DNA of 64,000 nucleotides from [Eubacterium] siraeum (GCA_025150425.1 CP102281.1:372001-436000); one strand, 5' to 3'; shown: positions 52,608-62,030, counted from the first letter of the stretch. Notes: generated from the letters alone by a model not told the origin. A program made the numbers and translations.

Positions 52608-53979
52608 GAATTACCTCCGTTTCTGCGGACTCAATATCAACAAGACATTTTTTCCGCCATTTGCCGCCCTTATATCTGATAAGACACATTACAGCTGTCA
52701 GCACCCAGGTAAGACAGGTCGTTGTCCATACCGCCCACATTCCCACTCCGGGTATATTAACAAGTAATGCCGCAAAGCCTATTCTGCCTACTACCTCGGC
52801 AAGTCCGTTCAGAAACGCAAATCCTACATCGCCCGCACCGTTTAAAAGTCCTCTTGTCGTGTGGATGAAGCCCAGCGGAACATAGAAGCAGGCAGACAGC
52901 AAAAGCGCCTTTGCGCCTATATCTATAACCTGTTCTTCGGTAACGAAGAAGCCGACTATATATCTGCTTGTAAAAGCGAACACACCGAGCATCAGCAAGC
53001 CGAAAGCGGTCGATATAAGCATTGAACGGTGATAGCCTTTCACCACCCTGTCGGGCTTTGCCGCTCCGACATTCTGACCTGCAAAGGTCGAAAGTGCCGT
53101 GCCGAGCGAATTGAAGGGCTGTTGTATAAGCTGTTCTACACGCATTGTCGCAGTGTATGCGGCAACTACTATATCTCCGAATGAGTTTGCGGTCTTCTGA
53201 AGTGAAATCATCGACACGGAAACAAGCGCATTCTGCAAAGCTATGGGAGTACCAGTTTTCATACAACGTACAAACTGCTCCCTGCGAAGCCTGAGATGCT
53301 CTCTTTTCAGCCGGAAATATTCGTTTTTCTTTACCGCAAACAAAATACTTCCGACAGCGGAAACTCCCTGTGCGATAACTGTAGCGAGCGCCGCACCGAC
53401 TACCCCCATACCGAATACCATTACAAAAAGCAGGTCAAGTCCTACATTCAGTATACTTGCGACAATAAGAAAATACAGCGGAGTTTTCGAATCCCCGAGC
53501 GCACGAAGCACCGAATTTATCCAGTTGTAGCCTGCTACCGCAATCGTTCCTGCACAGGCAGTACGCATATAGTCCGCAGCGTTTGTGAGTATGTTCTGCG
53601 GAGTGTCGAGCATCTGCAAAAGAAGATGCGCAAAGACTACCGAAATAATCGTCAGCCCCAGCCCGACAAAGCCGAGCGCATAAGCCGAGTTTGCGATAAA
53701 ACGCTTTACATCGTCGTGCCGCCCCGCACCGAAGCTCTGCGCTATCAGTATTCCCGCACCTGCCGAAAGGCCGTTACACAGCGTGTAAAACAGGAACGTT
53801 ATCGAGCCTGTCGCACCGACCGCCGCCAGTGCCTCGTGACCGAGATAACGTCCGACTATTACCGAATCGACTATATTATAAAACTGCTGGAACAGATTTC
53901 CCGCAAGCAAGGGCAGAGTGAACATAAGTATGTGCTTAAGCTCACTTCCCTGCGTCATATTTCTTACATATTTGTTCAT
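52594..53979 (-). CDS. MATE-family efflux transporter
   Basis: An Na+- or H+-driven exporter of 461 residues and 12 helices. FTLPLLAGNLFQQFYNIVDSVIVGRYLG near the N-terminus and the corresponding second-half repeat (about 235) are typical of the DinF/NorM group. The first helix set keeps the polar D38-type residue in NIVDS. The ribosome site is weak. It is the first gene of a three-gene unit behind a consensus promoter. Substrate unknown; the neighbour deacetylase hints at an envelope role. Confidence 0.93.
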   Translation of the reverse strand: MNKYVRNMTQGSELKHILMFTLPLLAGNLFQQFYNIVDSVIVGRYLGHEALAAVGATGSITFLFYTLCNGLSAGAGILIAQSFGAGRHDDVKRFIANSAYALGFVGLGLTIISVVFAHLLLQMLDTPQNILTNAADYMRTACAGTIAVAGYNWINSVLRALGDSKTPLYFLIVASILNVGLDLLFVMVFGMGVVGAALATVIAQGVSAVGSILFAVKKNEYFRLKREHLRLRREQFVRCMKTGTPIALQNALVSVSMISLQKTANSFGDIVVAAYTATMRVEQLIQQPFNSLGTALSTFAGQNVGAAKPDRVVKGYHRSMLISTAFGLLMLGVFAFTSRYIVGFFVTEEQVIDIGAKALLLSACFYVPLGFIHTTRGLLNGAGDVGFAFLNGLAEVVGRIGFAALLVNIPGVGMWAVWTTTCLTWVLTAVMCLIRYKGGKWRKKCLVDIESAETEVIHAEQ

Positions 53980-54036
53980 ATATTCTACCGTACAACATTG
54001 TTTTATTTTGTTCGGGCAAAGCCCATAGATATAGAG

Positions 54037-54065
54037 ATTATAATCCTTTTTTACGGTACTGTCAA
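54037..54065 (-). promoter_or_regulatory. Consensus promoter of the MATE operon
   Basis: On the minus strand: TTGACA, exactly 17 bases, TATAAT, a perfect sigma-A match. A small GGGC/GCCC hairpin (54014-54024) lies in the leader. Confidence 0.88.
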
Positions 54066-54171
54066 TAACGCCTCGTGCTTAATATATTGTAACTGTGTAC
54101 AAATAAGGACGGGGAATACTGTCGGAATGACGAAAAATGTAACGTCGGGAATTGTCGCACTGCCGTGAATA

Positions 54172-54200
54172 TTGACAAACGGTGCGGAATATGACATAAT
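54172..54200 (+). promoter_or_regulatory. Promoter of the lysozyme gene
   Basis: TTGACA, 17 bases, CATAAT, with an extended -10 TGA. It places the lysozyme start at ATG 54259 rather than at the TTG at 54172. Confidence 0.8.
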
Positions 54201-54258
54201 TATCTTGGATAAGTATCCGGTAAACAAAACAGCTAAGATAATCCGAAAGGAAAAGCAA

Positions 54259-55599
54259 ATGAAATTAAGAAAACGGATAATCGCCGGTTTTCTGTCGGCA
54301 CTGTTCATATTATGTTCCGTGTCGCTTCCGGTTGCGGCGGCGGCTGACCCGTACACATGGGACGGCACCTCCGTGCTTGCGGCGGACAGAACCTATTACA
54401 TAAAAAGCAATATAACACTCGGCAAAAGCCTTACTGTACCGGCAGGTACTGTGATGGTGCTGCTCAGAGGAACATCCGTTACCGTGCCATACGGTATTAC
54501 CCTTGATATAAAGGGCAGACTTGTTGCGGATAACGGCGCATCGCTTATAATAAACGGCACGCTCAATACCTACGGCGGTTCTGCTCTGGATATTGACGGT
54601 ACGATGTCTGCGAGCGGAAGATCTGCGGTTTCGCTGTCGGGTGTTACACTGCTTTCCAATACGGCACAGACGGCATTCGCAGGAACTCTTGATGCGAATT
54701 CGGACTTTACCTCCTACGGCGAGATAGGTGTGACAGGCACTGCACGCTTCAATGCAAAAAGCTATATCGGCGGAAAGCTGGAGATAAGAAACAATGCGCA
54801 GGTCATAAACACAGGCACTATGACGCTCGGAAACGATTGTTCATATACGCTGAAGGGTATGTTCACCAACAGCGGTAGCGGAAGCTGTACGGATAACCGC
54901 AGAGCGACAGACGCTTCCGCAATGTCTGTCGAAACTATATCGCTGTATACAACAGACGCACTGACGGGAATTGACGTTTCGTGGGCGCAGGGCGACACGA
55001 TAGACTGGGCAAAGGTTAAAAGTTCGGGCATCGACTTTGCTATGATACGTTCAAGCCGTGGCAGGATAAGCGACGATTACCCTATGACAAGCGATACATA
55101 TTTCCACGAAAACATGAAAGGCACTATGCAAAACGGCATTCCTGCCGGAGTGTATCACTACTGCTATGCCGAAACGGTAGAAGAAGCGAGAGATGAGGCT
55201 AAATTCGTACTCAGCCTTATTTCCGGCTATGAGATAAGCTACCCCGTAGTATTTGATATAGAGGATCAGTGGTATGTAAAGAACGGCTATTCAAAGCAGA
55301 CTCTCACCGCAATGACGGAAGCGTTCTGCGAGGAGATAGCAAACGCAGGCTATCTGCCTGTCGTATATTCCTACGCTTCGTTTTTCAACAGCTACCTTGA
55401 TATGACGGCGCTTTCAAAGTATCCCGTGTGGGTGGCTCACGTTGACACCGACAAGCCTGCATACAGCGGAACATATTTTATGTGGCAGTATTCGTGGAAG
55501 GGCAGTATCAGCGGAATCGACGGCGATGTTGATATGGATCACTGCTATGTTGACTTTGATGCGTATACAAGGAAGTTCGGGCTGAATGGGAGGAAGTAA
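54259..55599 (+). CDS. Secreted GH25 lysozyme with N-terminal beta-repeat domain
   Basis: Cleaves peptidoglycan glycan strands. A signal peptide covers about 1-29 (basic MKLRKR, hydrophobic core, cleavage after VAAAA). Residues 30-230 are rich in short glycine/asparagine-turn repeats such as GTLNTYGG and GTMSASG, which read like a beta-solenoid, probably a wall- or glycan-binding part. The GH25 domain starts at L235 with GIDVSWAQG (catalytic Asp) and contains YPVVFDIED with the Asp/Glu pair. Length 446. ATG 54259 has GAAAGGAAA upstream. Confidence 0.92.
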   Translation: MKLRKRIIAGFLSALFILCSVSLPVAAAADPYTWDGTSVLAADRTYYIKSNITLGKSLTVPAGTVMVLLRGTSVTVPYGITLDIKGRLVADNGASLIINGTLNTYGGSALDIDGTMSASGRSAVSLSGVTLLSNTAQTAFAGTLDANSDFTSYGEIGVTGTARFNAKSYIGGKLEIRNNAQVINTGTMTLGNDCSYTLKGMFTNSGSGSCTDNRRATDASAMSVETISLYTTDALTGIDVSWAQGDTIDWAKVKSSGIDFAMIRSSRGRISDDYPMTSDTYFHENMKGTMQNGIPAGVYHYCYAETVEEARDEAKFVLSLISGYEISYPVVFDIEDQWYVKNGYSKQTLTAMTEAFCEEIANAGYLPVVYSYASFFNSYLDMTALSKYPVWVAHVDTDKPAYSGTYFMWQYSWKGSISGIDGDVDMDHCYVDFDAYTRKFGLNGRK

Positions 55600-55671
55600 C
55601 TTTGCGGTTAGCCTAACAAATAGACGTAAATATCAAAGTATAAAATAGCTTCATTTGAAAAATCAACATGG

Positions 55672-55700
55672 TTGAATTTTTCTTTTAGATATGCTATACT
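55672..55700 (+). promoter_or_regulatory. Promoter of the restriction-modification island
   Basis: TTGAAT, 17 bases, TATACT, with an extended -10 TGC, about 38 bases before the methylase start. Confidence 0.75.
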
Positions 55701-55737
55701 ATATTTGATATTATTGATTTAATTTTAAAGGATTTTT

Positions 55738-56619
55738 ATGAACTATAAAACTGTGAAACCATTTATTAAATGGGCAGGCGGAAAGAGCCAGCTGCTTAAT
55801 GAAATCCGGGCAAAATACCCCGAAACAATAGATAAATACTGCGAGCCCTTTGTCGGCGGCGGTGCGGTACTCCTTGATGTGCTTGCAAACTGCCACCCCA
55901 AGGAAGTGTTAATTAACGATATAAACGCTGAACTTATAGTCACTTATAAGCAAATCAGAGATAACATTGATGATGTTGTTGCTTTGCTTGCTGAGCTTCA
56001 AGAACGGTTTTGGGAAAAAGACGACGCTGCCCGCAAAGAAATGTATATGGCAAAACGGGAGCGGTTTAACCAACTAATATCCGCTAATTCAACGGGTGTT
56101 GAAACAGCTGTCCTCTTTATTTTCCTAAATAAGACTTGTTTTAACGGGCTTTATAGAGTTAATGGAAAAGGTGCTTTCAATGTTCCGATAGGTTCATATA
56201 AAAAGCCTCCTATCTGCGATGAAGAAAATCTTCGCAAGATAAGCGACTTGTTAAAAAATGTAACCGTACAATTTGGAGACTATTCCAAATGTAAGTCTTT
56301 CATTGATAGTCAAACTTTTGTATATATTGACCCGCCCTACCGCCCTTTGAATGCAACTTCATCATTTACTTCATACACGGAGAATGGCTTTGGCGACAAG
56401 GAACAGATAGAACTTGGAAAGTTTGTTGACGAGATTTCAGCAAAGGGAGCAAAGGTCGTTGTAAGCAACTCCGATCCAAAGAACAGCGATGAAAGCGACA
56501 GCTTTTTTGATGACCTGTATTCAAGCTATACGATTATGCGTGTTTCTGCAAAGCGTATGATTAACAGCAAGGCTTCGGGCAGAGGTAGTATCAATGAGCT
56601 TTTGATTTGTAATTGTTGA
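55738..56619 (+). CDS. DNA adenine methylase, Dam/DpnM type (probable GATC)
   Basis: An alpha-class m6A methyltransferase of 293 residues. The AdoMet-binding motif I is CEPFVGGGAVLLD (35-47) after the typical FIKWAGGKSQLL (10-20), and the catalytic DPPY is at 198-201. Similarity to DpnM/MboI-type enzymes and the DpnII-like nuclease three genes on point to GATC. AT-rich codon use differs from genes on both sides. It protects host DNA and is first in the operon, as expected. Confidence 0.92.
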   Translation: MNYKTVKPFIKWAGGKSQLLNEIRAKYPETIDKYCEPFVGGGAVLLDVLANCHPKEVLINDINAELIVTYKQIRDNIDDVVALLAELQERFWEKDDAARKEMYMAKRERFNQLISANSTGVETAVLFIFLNKTCFNGLYRVNGKGAFNVPIGSYKKPPICDEENLRKISDLLKNVTVQFGDYSKCKSFIDSQTFVYIDPPYRPLNATSSFTSYTENGFGDKEQIELGKFVDEISAKGAKVVVSNSDPKNSDESDSFFDDLYSSYTIMRVSAKRMINSKASGRGSINELLICNC

Positions 56620-56628
56620 GGGGGCTTT

Positions 56629-57966
56629 ATGGACGAACTTAATCAATTTGCGGCAAATGTTGCAGATTTATATAATGCCGGCTCAGACAAATTGGATTTG
56701 CCGACAGCACGGAAAATTGTAAAGGAAATCAACACATTTTTATTCACTTGTCCTTCTAATATAGGTTCTGTATACGAATTAGGACAAAAATTCCCTTATT
56801 TTTCTGCATTCCACAAATACTGGCATTTGCATCACAGAGATATCCTCAACTTGCAAATATCAGATGAAGCCTGTGAAAAGGTAGCAGACGAATTACATGA
56901 GGTATATGTCAGAACAGAAGGAAAAGCATTTGCGGAAATATATGATACTAATGGTTTGAGCGCTGATGAAATTTGCAGGGTAAGACTCTTAACTGCAAAT
57001 CAGGATTTTCGTGGTTCAAGAAATTTTAAGGAACTATCAGAAATATACTTGTCAGATCCAACTATATTTGACGAAAAACAAATTATCAACTCTCCCGCAG
57101 ATTTTGTAAAATCCATCGGTATAACTGAGCTTTCTCAAAACGACAAAAGAGTACGCTACGCAAAGCAAATTTCCCAATTCTTGCTCGAACACAATTCCGC
57201 TCCGTATGATATTATAAAAGTTTTTGACAATGATGTAACACGTTTGCGAAATGCTTTGATTGAATTTGACGGTGCTGGATATGGCAATAAAAAGACAGAT
57301 ATGTTCATAAGAGATATGGTTGTTCTTGGCGTTTGGAACAGAGTGAAAGGCTTCGATGATATAGATGTTGCAAGCGATGTCAACACAATAAAAATTGCAC
57401 TTCGCACGGGTATATTGACAAGCGAAATCCCGTTAATATCAAGCTTTTTAGACATATTCTGTTATCAGTACGGATATGTTGATGAAACTAATGCTCTTGC
57501 GTGGCGAAGAGTATGGAAAATTTGGACAGATAAATATCCTAATGAAGCAATATCAAGCCCTTGTTTGCTCGATTATTTCATTTACAATGTTGTGGGCAAG
57601 CAGTTCTGCAAGCTTTCTTTATGTTATTTTGTTTGCGAAGACGGACACAGTTTTTACTGGCACAGTGCAAACAATAGGACTTGTCAGGTTTGTTATAAAG
57701 AAACTAAGAAACGCAAAAAAGCAAAAATGTTATATAAATTGTTGCCTTGTGATGTTGATGAGGGTTATATTGCAATTGATAAAACTCCATTTGTACAATC
57801 AAAAATCGCAAATCCAAATTATCATCAATGCCCATTTAAACGCATTTGCGAACAATATGGCGACAAGAATTTAATGCCGCCAAAATCAATTAGCATAATG
57901 GGTCAAACTGGTTGGAATTCTGCGTACACTACCGAAAACAGCGGTGGCGGAGGACTTATGGCATAA
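56629..57966 (+). CDS. Helix-hairpin-helix DNA-glycosylase-like protein with cysteine cluster
   Basis: A 445-residue protein I do not recognise fully. Residues about 175-265 look like an HhH-GPD base-excision domain: hairpin GAGYGNKKTDMFIRDM at 215-230 (K221/K222 near the usual catalytic lysine) and D250 in DVASDVNTIKIALRTG, matching the catalytic Asp of VDTHV motifs. A C-terminal part has cysteines 327, 332, 336, 352, 355, 374, 401 and 407, so an iron-sulphur or zinc site is likely. A strong GAGGGGG site and a 9-base gap tie it to the methylase. It may repair or attack bases in the island's recognition context; this is inference. Confidence 0.6.
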   Translation: MDELNQFAANVADLYNAGSDKLDLPTARKIVKEINTFLFTCPSNIGSVYELGQKFPYFSAFHKYWHLHHRDILNLQISDEACEKVADELHEVYVRTEGKAFAEIYDTNGLSADEICRVRLLTANQDFRGSRNFKELSEIYLSDPTIFDEKQIINSPADFVKSIGITELSQNDKRVRYAKQISQFLLEHNSAPYDIIKVFDNDVTRLRNALIEFDGAGYGNKKTDMFIRDMVVLGVWNRVKGFDDIDVASDVNTIKIALRTGILTSEIPLISSFLDIFCYQYGYVDETNALAWRRVWKIWTDKYPNEAISSPCLLDYFIYNVVGKQFCKLSLCYFVCEDGHSFYWHSANNRTCQVCYKETKKRKKAKMLYKLLPCDVDEGYIAIDKTPFVQSKIANPNYHQCPFKRICEQYGDKNLMPPKSISIMGQTGWNSAYTTENSGGGGLMA

Positions 57967-57983
57967 CAGGAAAGAGGAATATA

Positions 57984-58844
57984 ATGGCAATACGCAACTT
58001 CAATGAATGGCTCTCAAAATTCCGAAGTAGCATTGCAAACTATGGATATTACATAGATTTTGACAAGGTGTATCGTAATGTCAACGATATAAAGGTAGAG
58101 CTTAACATTCTTAATTCTCTTATTGGTTCAACAGATATAGAGAACGATTTTAAGAATATTATTACCAAGTACCCTGAGACATTGAAGTGTATTCCTATTC
58201 TTCTTGCAGTAAGGGCTAACGAGATCTACGCTATTGACGGCGATGGTGAGTTTTCGTATAATTTCAAGAAGGCTAAATACTCTCCGGAACAGTATGCAGT
58301 ATTTATGCGTAAAACCGGATTGTTTGAACTGCTTGAAAAACACATAATTCATACCCTCGTTGATTATGTTACCGGTGTTGAAACCGGACTGGACTCAAAC
58401 GGTCGCAAAAATCGTGGCGGTCATCTGATGGAAGATTTGGTCGAGAGCTACATTGTTAAAGCGGGCTTTGAGAAGAACAAGACCTATTTCAAGGAGATGT
58501 ACATTCACGAGATTACCGAGAAATGGGGTATTGACCTTTCTGCTATTTCAAACAGCGGTAAAATGGAAAAGCGTTTCGATTTTGTTATCAAGACCGATAA
58601 AGCTATCTACGGAATTGAAACGAATTTCTATGCGAGTGGCGGCTCAAAGCTGAACGAAACTGCTCGCAGCTATAAGCAGATAGCACAGGAGGTTGCTACC
58701 ATAAACGGCTTTGAATTTGTATGGTTTACCGATGGCTCTGGTTGGACAAGTGCAAGGCACAATCTTGAGGAAACATTTGATGTTATGGAGCATATCTACT
58801 CAATTGATGATTTGGAGAAAGGAATATTGAGTGAATTATTATGA
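57984..58844 (+). CDS. DpnII/MboI-family restriction endonuclease (GATC)
   Basis: A type II restriction enzyme of 286 residues. It follows the DpnII sequence closely throughout: NFNEWL at the start, LNSLIGS near 43, LVDYVTGVETGLDSNGRKNR at 125-144, RFDFVIK at 197-203 and SKLNETARSYK at 221-231. The PD-(D/E)XK-like centre is D199 and E212 in DFVIK...GIETNFY. ATG 57984 with AAGAGG upstream; the longer frame from 57912 overlaps the previous gene. The stop overlaps the next start (ATGA). Confidence 0.94.
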   Translation: MAIRNFNEWLSKFRSSIANYGYYIDFDKVYRNVNDIKVELNILNSLIGSTDIENDFKNIITKYPETLKCIPILLAVRANEIYAIDGDGEFSYNFKKAKYSPEQYAVFMRKTGLFELLEKHIIHTLVDYVTGVETGLDSNGRKNRGGHLMEDLVESYIVKAGFEKNKTYFKEMYIHEITEKWGIDLSAISNSGKMEKRFDFVIKTDKAIYGIETNFYASGGSKLNETARSYKQIAQEVATINGFEFVWFTDGSGWTSARHNLEETFDVMEHIYSIDDLEKGILSELL

Positions 58845-59785
58845 AAAAGCCAAAGATATATAGTTTTAAGATGTTAGCCAAAGACACACTTGAAAAAACA
58901 AATATGCCACTAACAGTTGAGGAGATGTGGGAACAAGCCAAGATATGCGGTTTTGATAAGAGAATAAATACATCAGGAAAAACGCCATGGCGAACACTTG
59001 GTGCACAGTTGTATGTCGAAATAAGGGATAACCCAGACAGCGAATTTATACAGGTTTCCAAAAGACCTGTTAAGTTCTCGTTAAAAAAACAAGGTGATCA
59101 AAAACCTGAACAAAAGGAAGAATTACCTGCATCAGAACATAACGATAACTTTTTAGAGCGAGATCTTCACCCTTTGCTGACTTCTTTTGTTTATGGTGAT
59201 TCTCATTTCAAATGTTATACCAAAACCATATATCATGAGAAATCAAACAAAGACAAAAAAGGCAAGAACAAATGGTTGCACCCTGATATTGTAGGGGTGT
59301 ATTTTCCGTTTGATGATTATTCAGAAAGCACTCTTAATATAATCAAATCATTCAACGAGAATTCAATTAAGCTGTTCTCTTTTGAAATGAAAATTACTAT
59401 TGATATGCCGCATTTAAGAGAGTATTTCTTCCAAGCGGTATCTAATTCCAGTTGGGCAAATGAAGGTTATCTTGTTGCATTAAGGTATTCTGAAGATTCG
59501 GATTTTATAGATGAAATGCGCCGATTAAATAATGCTTTTGGAATTGGGTTTATAAAACTTAATGCTGAAGATGTGGCACAAAGCGAGATTCTATTACCCG
59601 CAAGAGAAAATAAATCCAATGACTGGGAAATGATAAACCGATTGGTAGAAGAAAACCCAGATTTTAAAACATTTATAGATTGGATCACAGAGGACTATCA
59701 GGTGAAAAAGGTCAAGAGCCAATACGATGATATTATTTCACCTGAAAGAATGCAAGAATATGTTACTGAACATGGAATAACATAA
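58841..59785 (+). CDS. HrgA-like protein with HARE-HTH domain
   Basis: A 314-residue protein. Residues 5-80 are a HARE-HTH winged-helix domain (SFKMLAKDTLEKTNMPLTVEEMW, PWRTLGAQLYVEIRD). The C-terminal 200 residues resemble COG2958/HrgA proteins, with a nuclease-like SFEMK core near 185 and LHPDIVGVYFPF near 142. In Helicobacter pylori hrgA occupies the place of the GATC endonuclease gene beside a GATC methylase; here both genes are present. The ATG lies in the previous stop (4-base overlap). Function unknown. Confidence 0.8.
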   Translation: MKKPKIYSFKMLAKDTLEKTNMPLTVEEMWEQAKICGFDKRINTSGKTPWRTLGAQLYVEIRDNPDSEFIQVSKRPVKFSLKKQGDQKPEQKEELPASEHNDNFLERDLHPLLTSFVYGDSHFKCYTKTIYHEKSNKDKKGKNKWLHPDIVGVYFPFDDYSESTLNIIKSFNENSIKLFSFEMKITIDMPHLREYFFQAVSNSSWANEGYLVALRYSEDSDFIDEMRRLNNAFGIGFIKLNAEDVAQSEILLPARENKSNDWEMINRLVEENPDFKTFIDWITEDYQVKKVKSQYDDIISPERMQEYVTEHGIT

Positions 59786-59793
59786 GAGGACAT

Positions 59794-60543
59794 ATGGCAA
59801 ATAAGAAAATCACCAAATGGGAACCCGAAAATTTCGAACTTGAAATGACCACCCACTGGTCGTTTCCCAAGCGAGGAGACTGGGCTACTCACGATGCAAA
59901 ATGGCGAGGGAACTGGTCGCCGTACATACCGAGAAATATCATTCTTCGATATTCGCAAGAGGGTGATTTAGTCCTCGACCAGTTTGCCGGAGGCGGCACA
60001 ACGCTTGTTGAAGCAAAGCTACTTAACCGTGATATTATCGGAATTGATATAAACGATGTTGCGCTTGAACGCTGCAGTGAAAAGACAGCTTTCGACTATG
60101 AGCCTGCCAAAGGAAAGGTGTATATTAACAAAGGTGACGCTCGATGCCTTGATAGCATACCCGATGATAGTATAGACCTTATCTGCACTCACCCGCCCTA
60201 CGCTGATATAATCAAGTATAGTGACGGAATTGATGGTGACTTATCTCAACTCAAGGTCAAAGACTTCCTCGAACAGATGAAGCCTGTTGCTGAAGAAAGT
60301 TACCGAGTTTTGAAAAAGGGTAAGTTTTGTGCTATTCTCATGGGCGATACACGTCAAAAGGGTTGCATGATCCCCATGAGCTTTGATGTCATGAAGATTT
60401 TTCAAGACGCAGGTTTTACGCTCAAAGAGCTTATCATCAAGGAACAGCATAACTGTAGAGCAACAGGATATTGGAAAACCAACAGCGTAAAGTACAATTT
60501 TCTGCTTATTGCACATGAATATTTGTTTGTTTTCAGAAAATGA
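59794..60543 (+). CDS. Second DNA methyltransferase of the island
   Basis: A 249-residue AdoMet-dependent methyltransferase. Motif I LDQFAGGGTTLVEA is at 61-74, before motif IV THPPY at 132-136, and an N-terminal RGNWSPYIPRNII near 38-50 is typical of type II site-specific methylases with an HPPY motif (m6A or m4C). It does not look like DpnA. Target unknown. AAGAGGA lies before the ATG. Last gene of the island; a strong terminator follows. Confidence 0.88.
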   Translation: MANKKITKWEPENFELEMTTHWSFPKRGDWATHDAKWRGNWSPYIPRNIILRYSQEGDLVLDQFAGGGTTLVEAKLLNRDIIGIDINDVALERCSEKTAFDYEPAKGKVYINKGDARCLDSIPDDSIDLICTHPPYADIIKYSDGIDGDLSQLKVKDFLEQMKPVAEESYRVLKKGKFCAILMGDTRQKGCMIPMSFDVMKIFQDAGFTLKELIIKEQHNCRATGYWKTNSVKYNFLLIAHEYLFVFRK

Positions 60544-60555
60544 CCTTAATAACAT

Positions 60556-60585
60556 CGGCGGCCCGGTAACACTACCGAGCCGCCG
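60556..60585. terminator. Bidirectional terminator after the island
   Basis: CGGCGGC-CGGTA pairs with TACCG-GCCGCCG around ACAC with one mismatch. It separates the island from the convergent MATE gene. Confidence 0.75.
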
Positions 60586-60609
60586 CTCTATATTGCTTTA
60601 TATAACCGC

Positions 60610-62004
60610 TTAATCTGCGTTTTTGTTTGTCATTGCCGATTCAGGTTCAACCGGCAAAGCAACATTCTTCTGCCAATATCCGTACTTTTTCCTCTTTACG
60701 ATAAGGAACATCAGCGACAGCAGGAAAGCGAAAAATTCCGCCACAACATTCGCCATCCATATACCGTCAACATCGAAAATAAGGGGCAGTATAAGTATGC
60801 TTGAAACCTGGAATATAAGTGTTCTCATAAACGACACAGCCGCAGAGATAGCGCCGTTTCCGAGTGCGGTGAAGAACGATGACGTGAATATATTGAAGCC
60901 TGCAAGTAAAAAGCACAGCGAGAATATCCTGAAAGCGTGACGTGTCTGCTCGTAAAGCTCTGCGTCATAGCCGACAAATATCTTTGCGAGAGGGCTTGCA
61001 AGCACCGCCGACAATGCGACAAGGGTAACTCCCGCTATCGCCGCAAAGCAAAGGCTCTTTTTGAGCATATTGTTCAGCTCATAACGGTTCTGCGCTCCGT
61101 AGTTGAAGCCTATCACGGGTGCGCATCCGATAGAATAGCCGACAAATATCGCTATGAAAATGAACTGCACATACATCATTACGCCAAAGGTCGAAACGCC
61201 GTTTTCGCCTATATATTTCATCAGCTGGAAGTTGTAGATTATACTTACGACCGATGAGGAAATGCTCGACATAAGCTCCGATGAACCGTTCGCACAGGCA
61301 CGCAGGAGCGGTCTTATCTCAAGCCTTGTCTTAGTAAGACGCAGTATGCTTGAGTTCGGACGGAGAAAGTAGATAAGAGGGAATATTCCGCCGACACATT
61401 CGCTGATGCCCGTAGCAAATGCCGCACCTGCAACGCCAAAGCCCATAAGACCTACAAATACAGCGTCAAGTATGATATTCGTACAGCCTGCCATAATAGT
61501 TGAAATAAGTCCGAGTTTAGGCTTCTCGGCGGCAATGAAAAAGCTCTGGAATACGTTCTGGAGCATAAAAGCCGTTGTAAATGATATTACTATTCTGCCG
61601 TAAAGCACACAGTCGCCCAGCATTTCGGGAGTTGCACCGAAGAACACCGCAACGTTTTCGGTAAAAATAAGGCCGAATGTTGTGAGTACCGCACCGAGTA
61701 TCACCGTCAGCATTATCATCATTGTGAAATAGCGTTTTGCCGTCTTTTCGTCACCCTCGCCGAGCTTCTGAGAAACAAGCGCCGTTCCGCCCGTGCCGAC
61801 CATAAAGCCCACACCGCCGAGTATCATTACAAACGGCATTATAAGATTGATAGATGCGAAAGAGGTCTTGCCGGCAAAATTCGATACAAAAAAGCCGTCA
61901 ACAACGCCGTATATGGATATAAACACCATCATAGCCACCGACGGCAGTACAAACCTGAAAAGCCGTCCTGCTGTAAAGTGATCCGAAAGTTTTATCTTGC
62001 TCAT
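60610..62004 (-). CDS. MATE-family efflux transporter controlled by MarR
   Basis: A 464-residue, 12-helix exporter of a different branch from the one at 52594 (MepA-like: SVAMMVFISIYGVVDGFFVSNFAG). The second-half repeat is present. It follows the marR gene by 26 bases, so drug-type substrates that free MarR are probable. Ribosome site AAGGAGAACAAAGGG lies before the ATG. Confidence 0.93.
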   Translation of the reverse strand: MSKIKLSDHFTAGRLFRFVLPSVAMMVFISIYGVVDGFFVSNFAGKTSFASINLIMPFVMILGGVGFMVGTGGTALVSQKLGEGDEKTAKRYFTMMIMLTVILGAVLTTFGLIFTENVAVFFGATPEMLGDCVLYGRIVISFTTAFMLQNVFQSFFIAAEKPKLGLISTIMAGCTNIILDAVFVGLMGFGVAGAAFATGISECVGGIFPLIYFLRPNSSILRLTKTRLEIRPLLRACANGSSELMSSISSSVVSIIYNFQLMKYIGENGVSTFGVMMYVQFIFIAIFVGYSIGCAPVIGFNYGAQNRYELNNMLKKSLCFAAIAGVTLVALSAVLASPLAKIFVGYDAELYEQTRHAFRIFSLCFLLAGFNIFTSSFFTALGNGAISAAVSFMRTLIFQVSSILILPLIFDVDGIWMANVVAEFFAFLLSLMFLIVKRKKYGYWQKNVALPVEPESAMTNKNAD

Positions 62005-62030
62005 TTTCCCTTTGTTCTCCTTTTGTATCT

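Noticed and set aside
55738-60543. Prophage or integrative element around the restriction island
   Set aside because: No integrase, attachment repeats or structural genes border it; only base composition suggests transfer.
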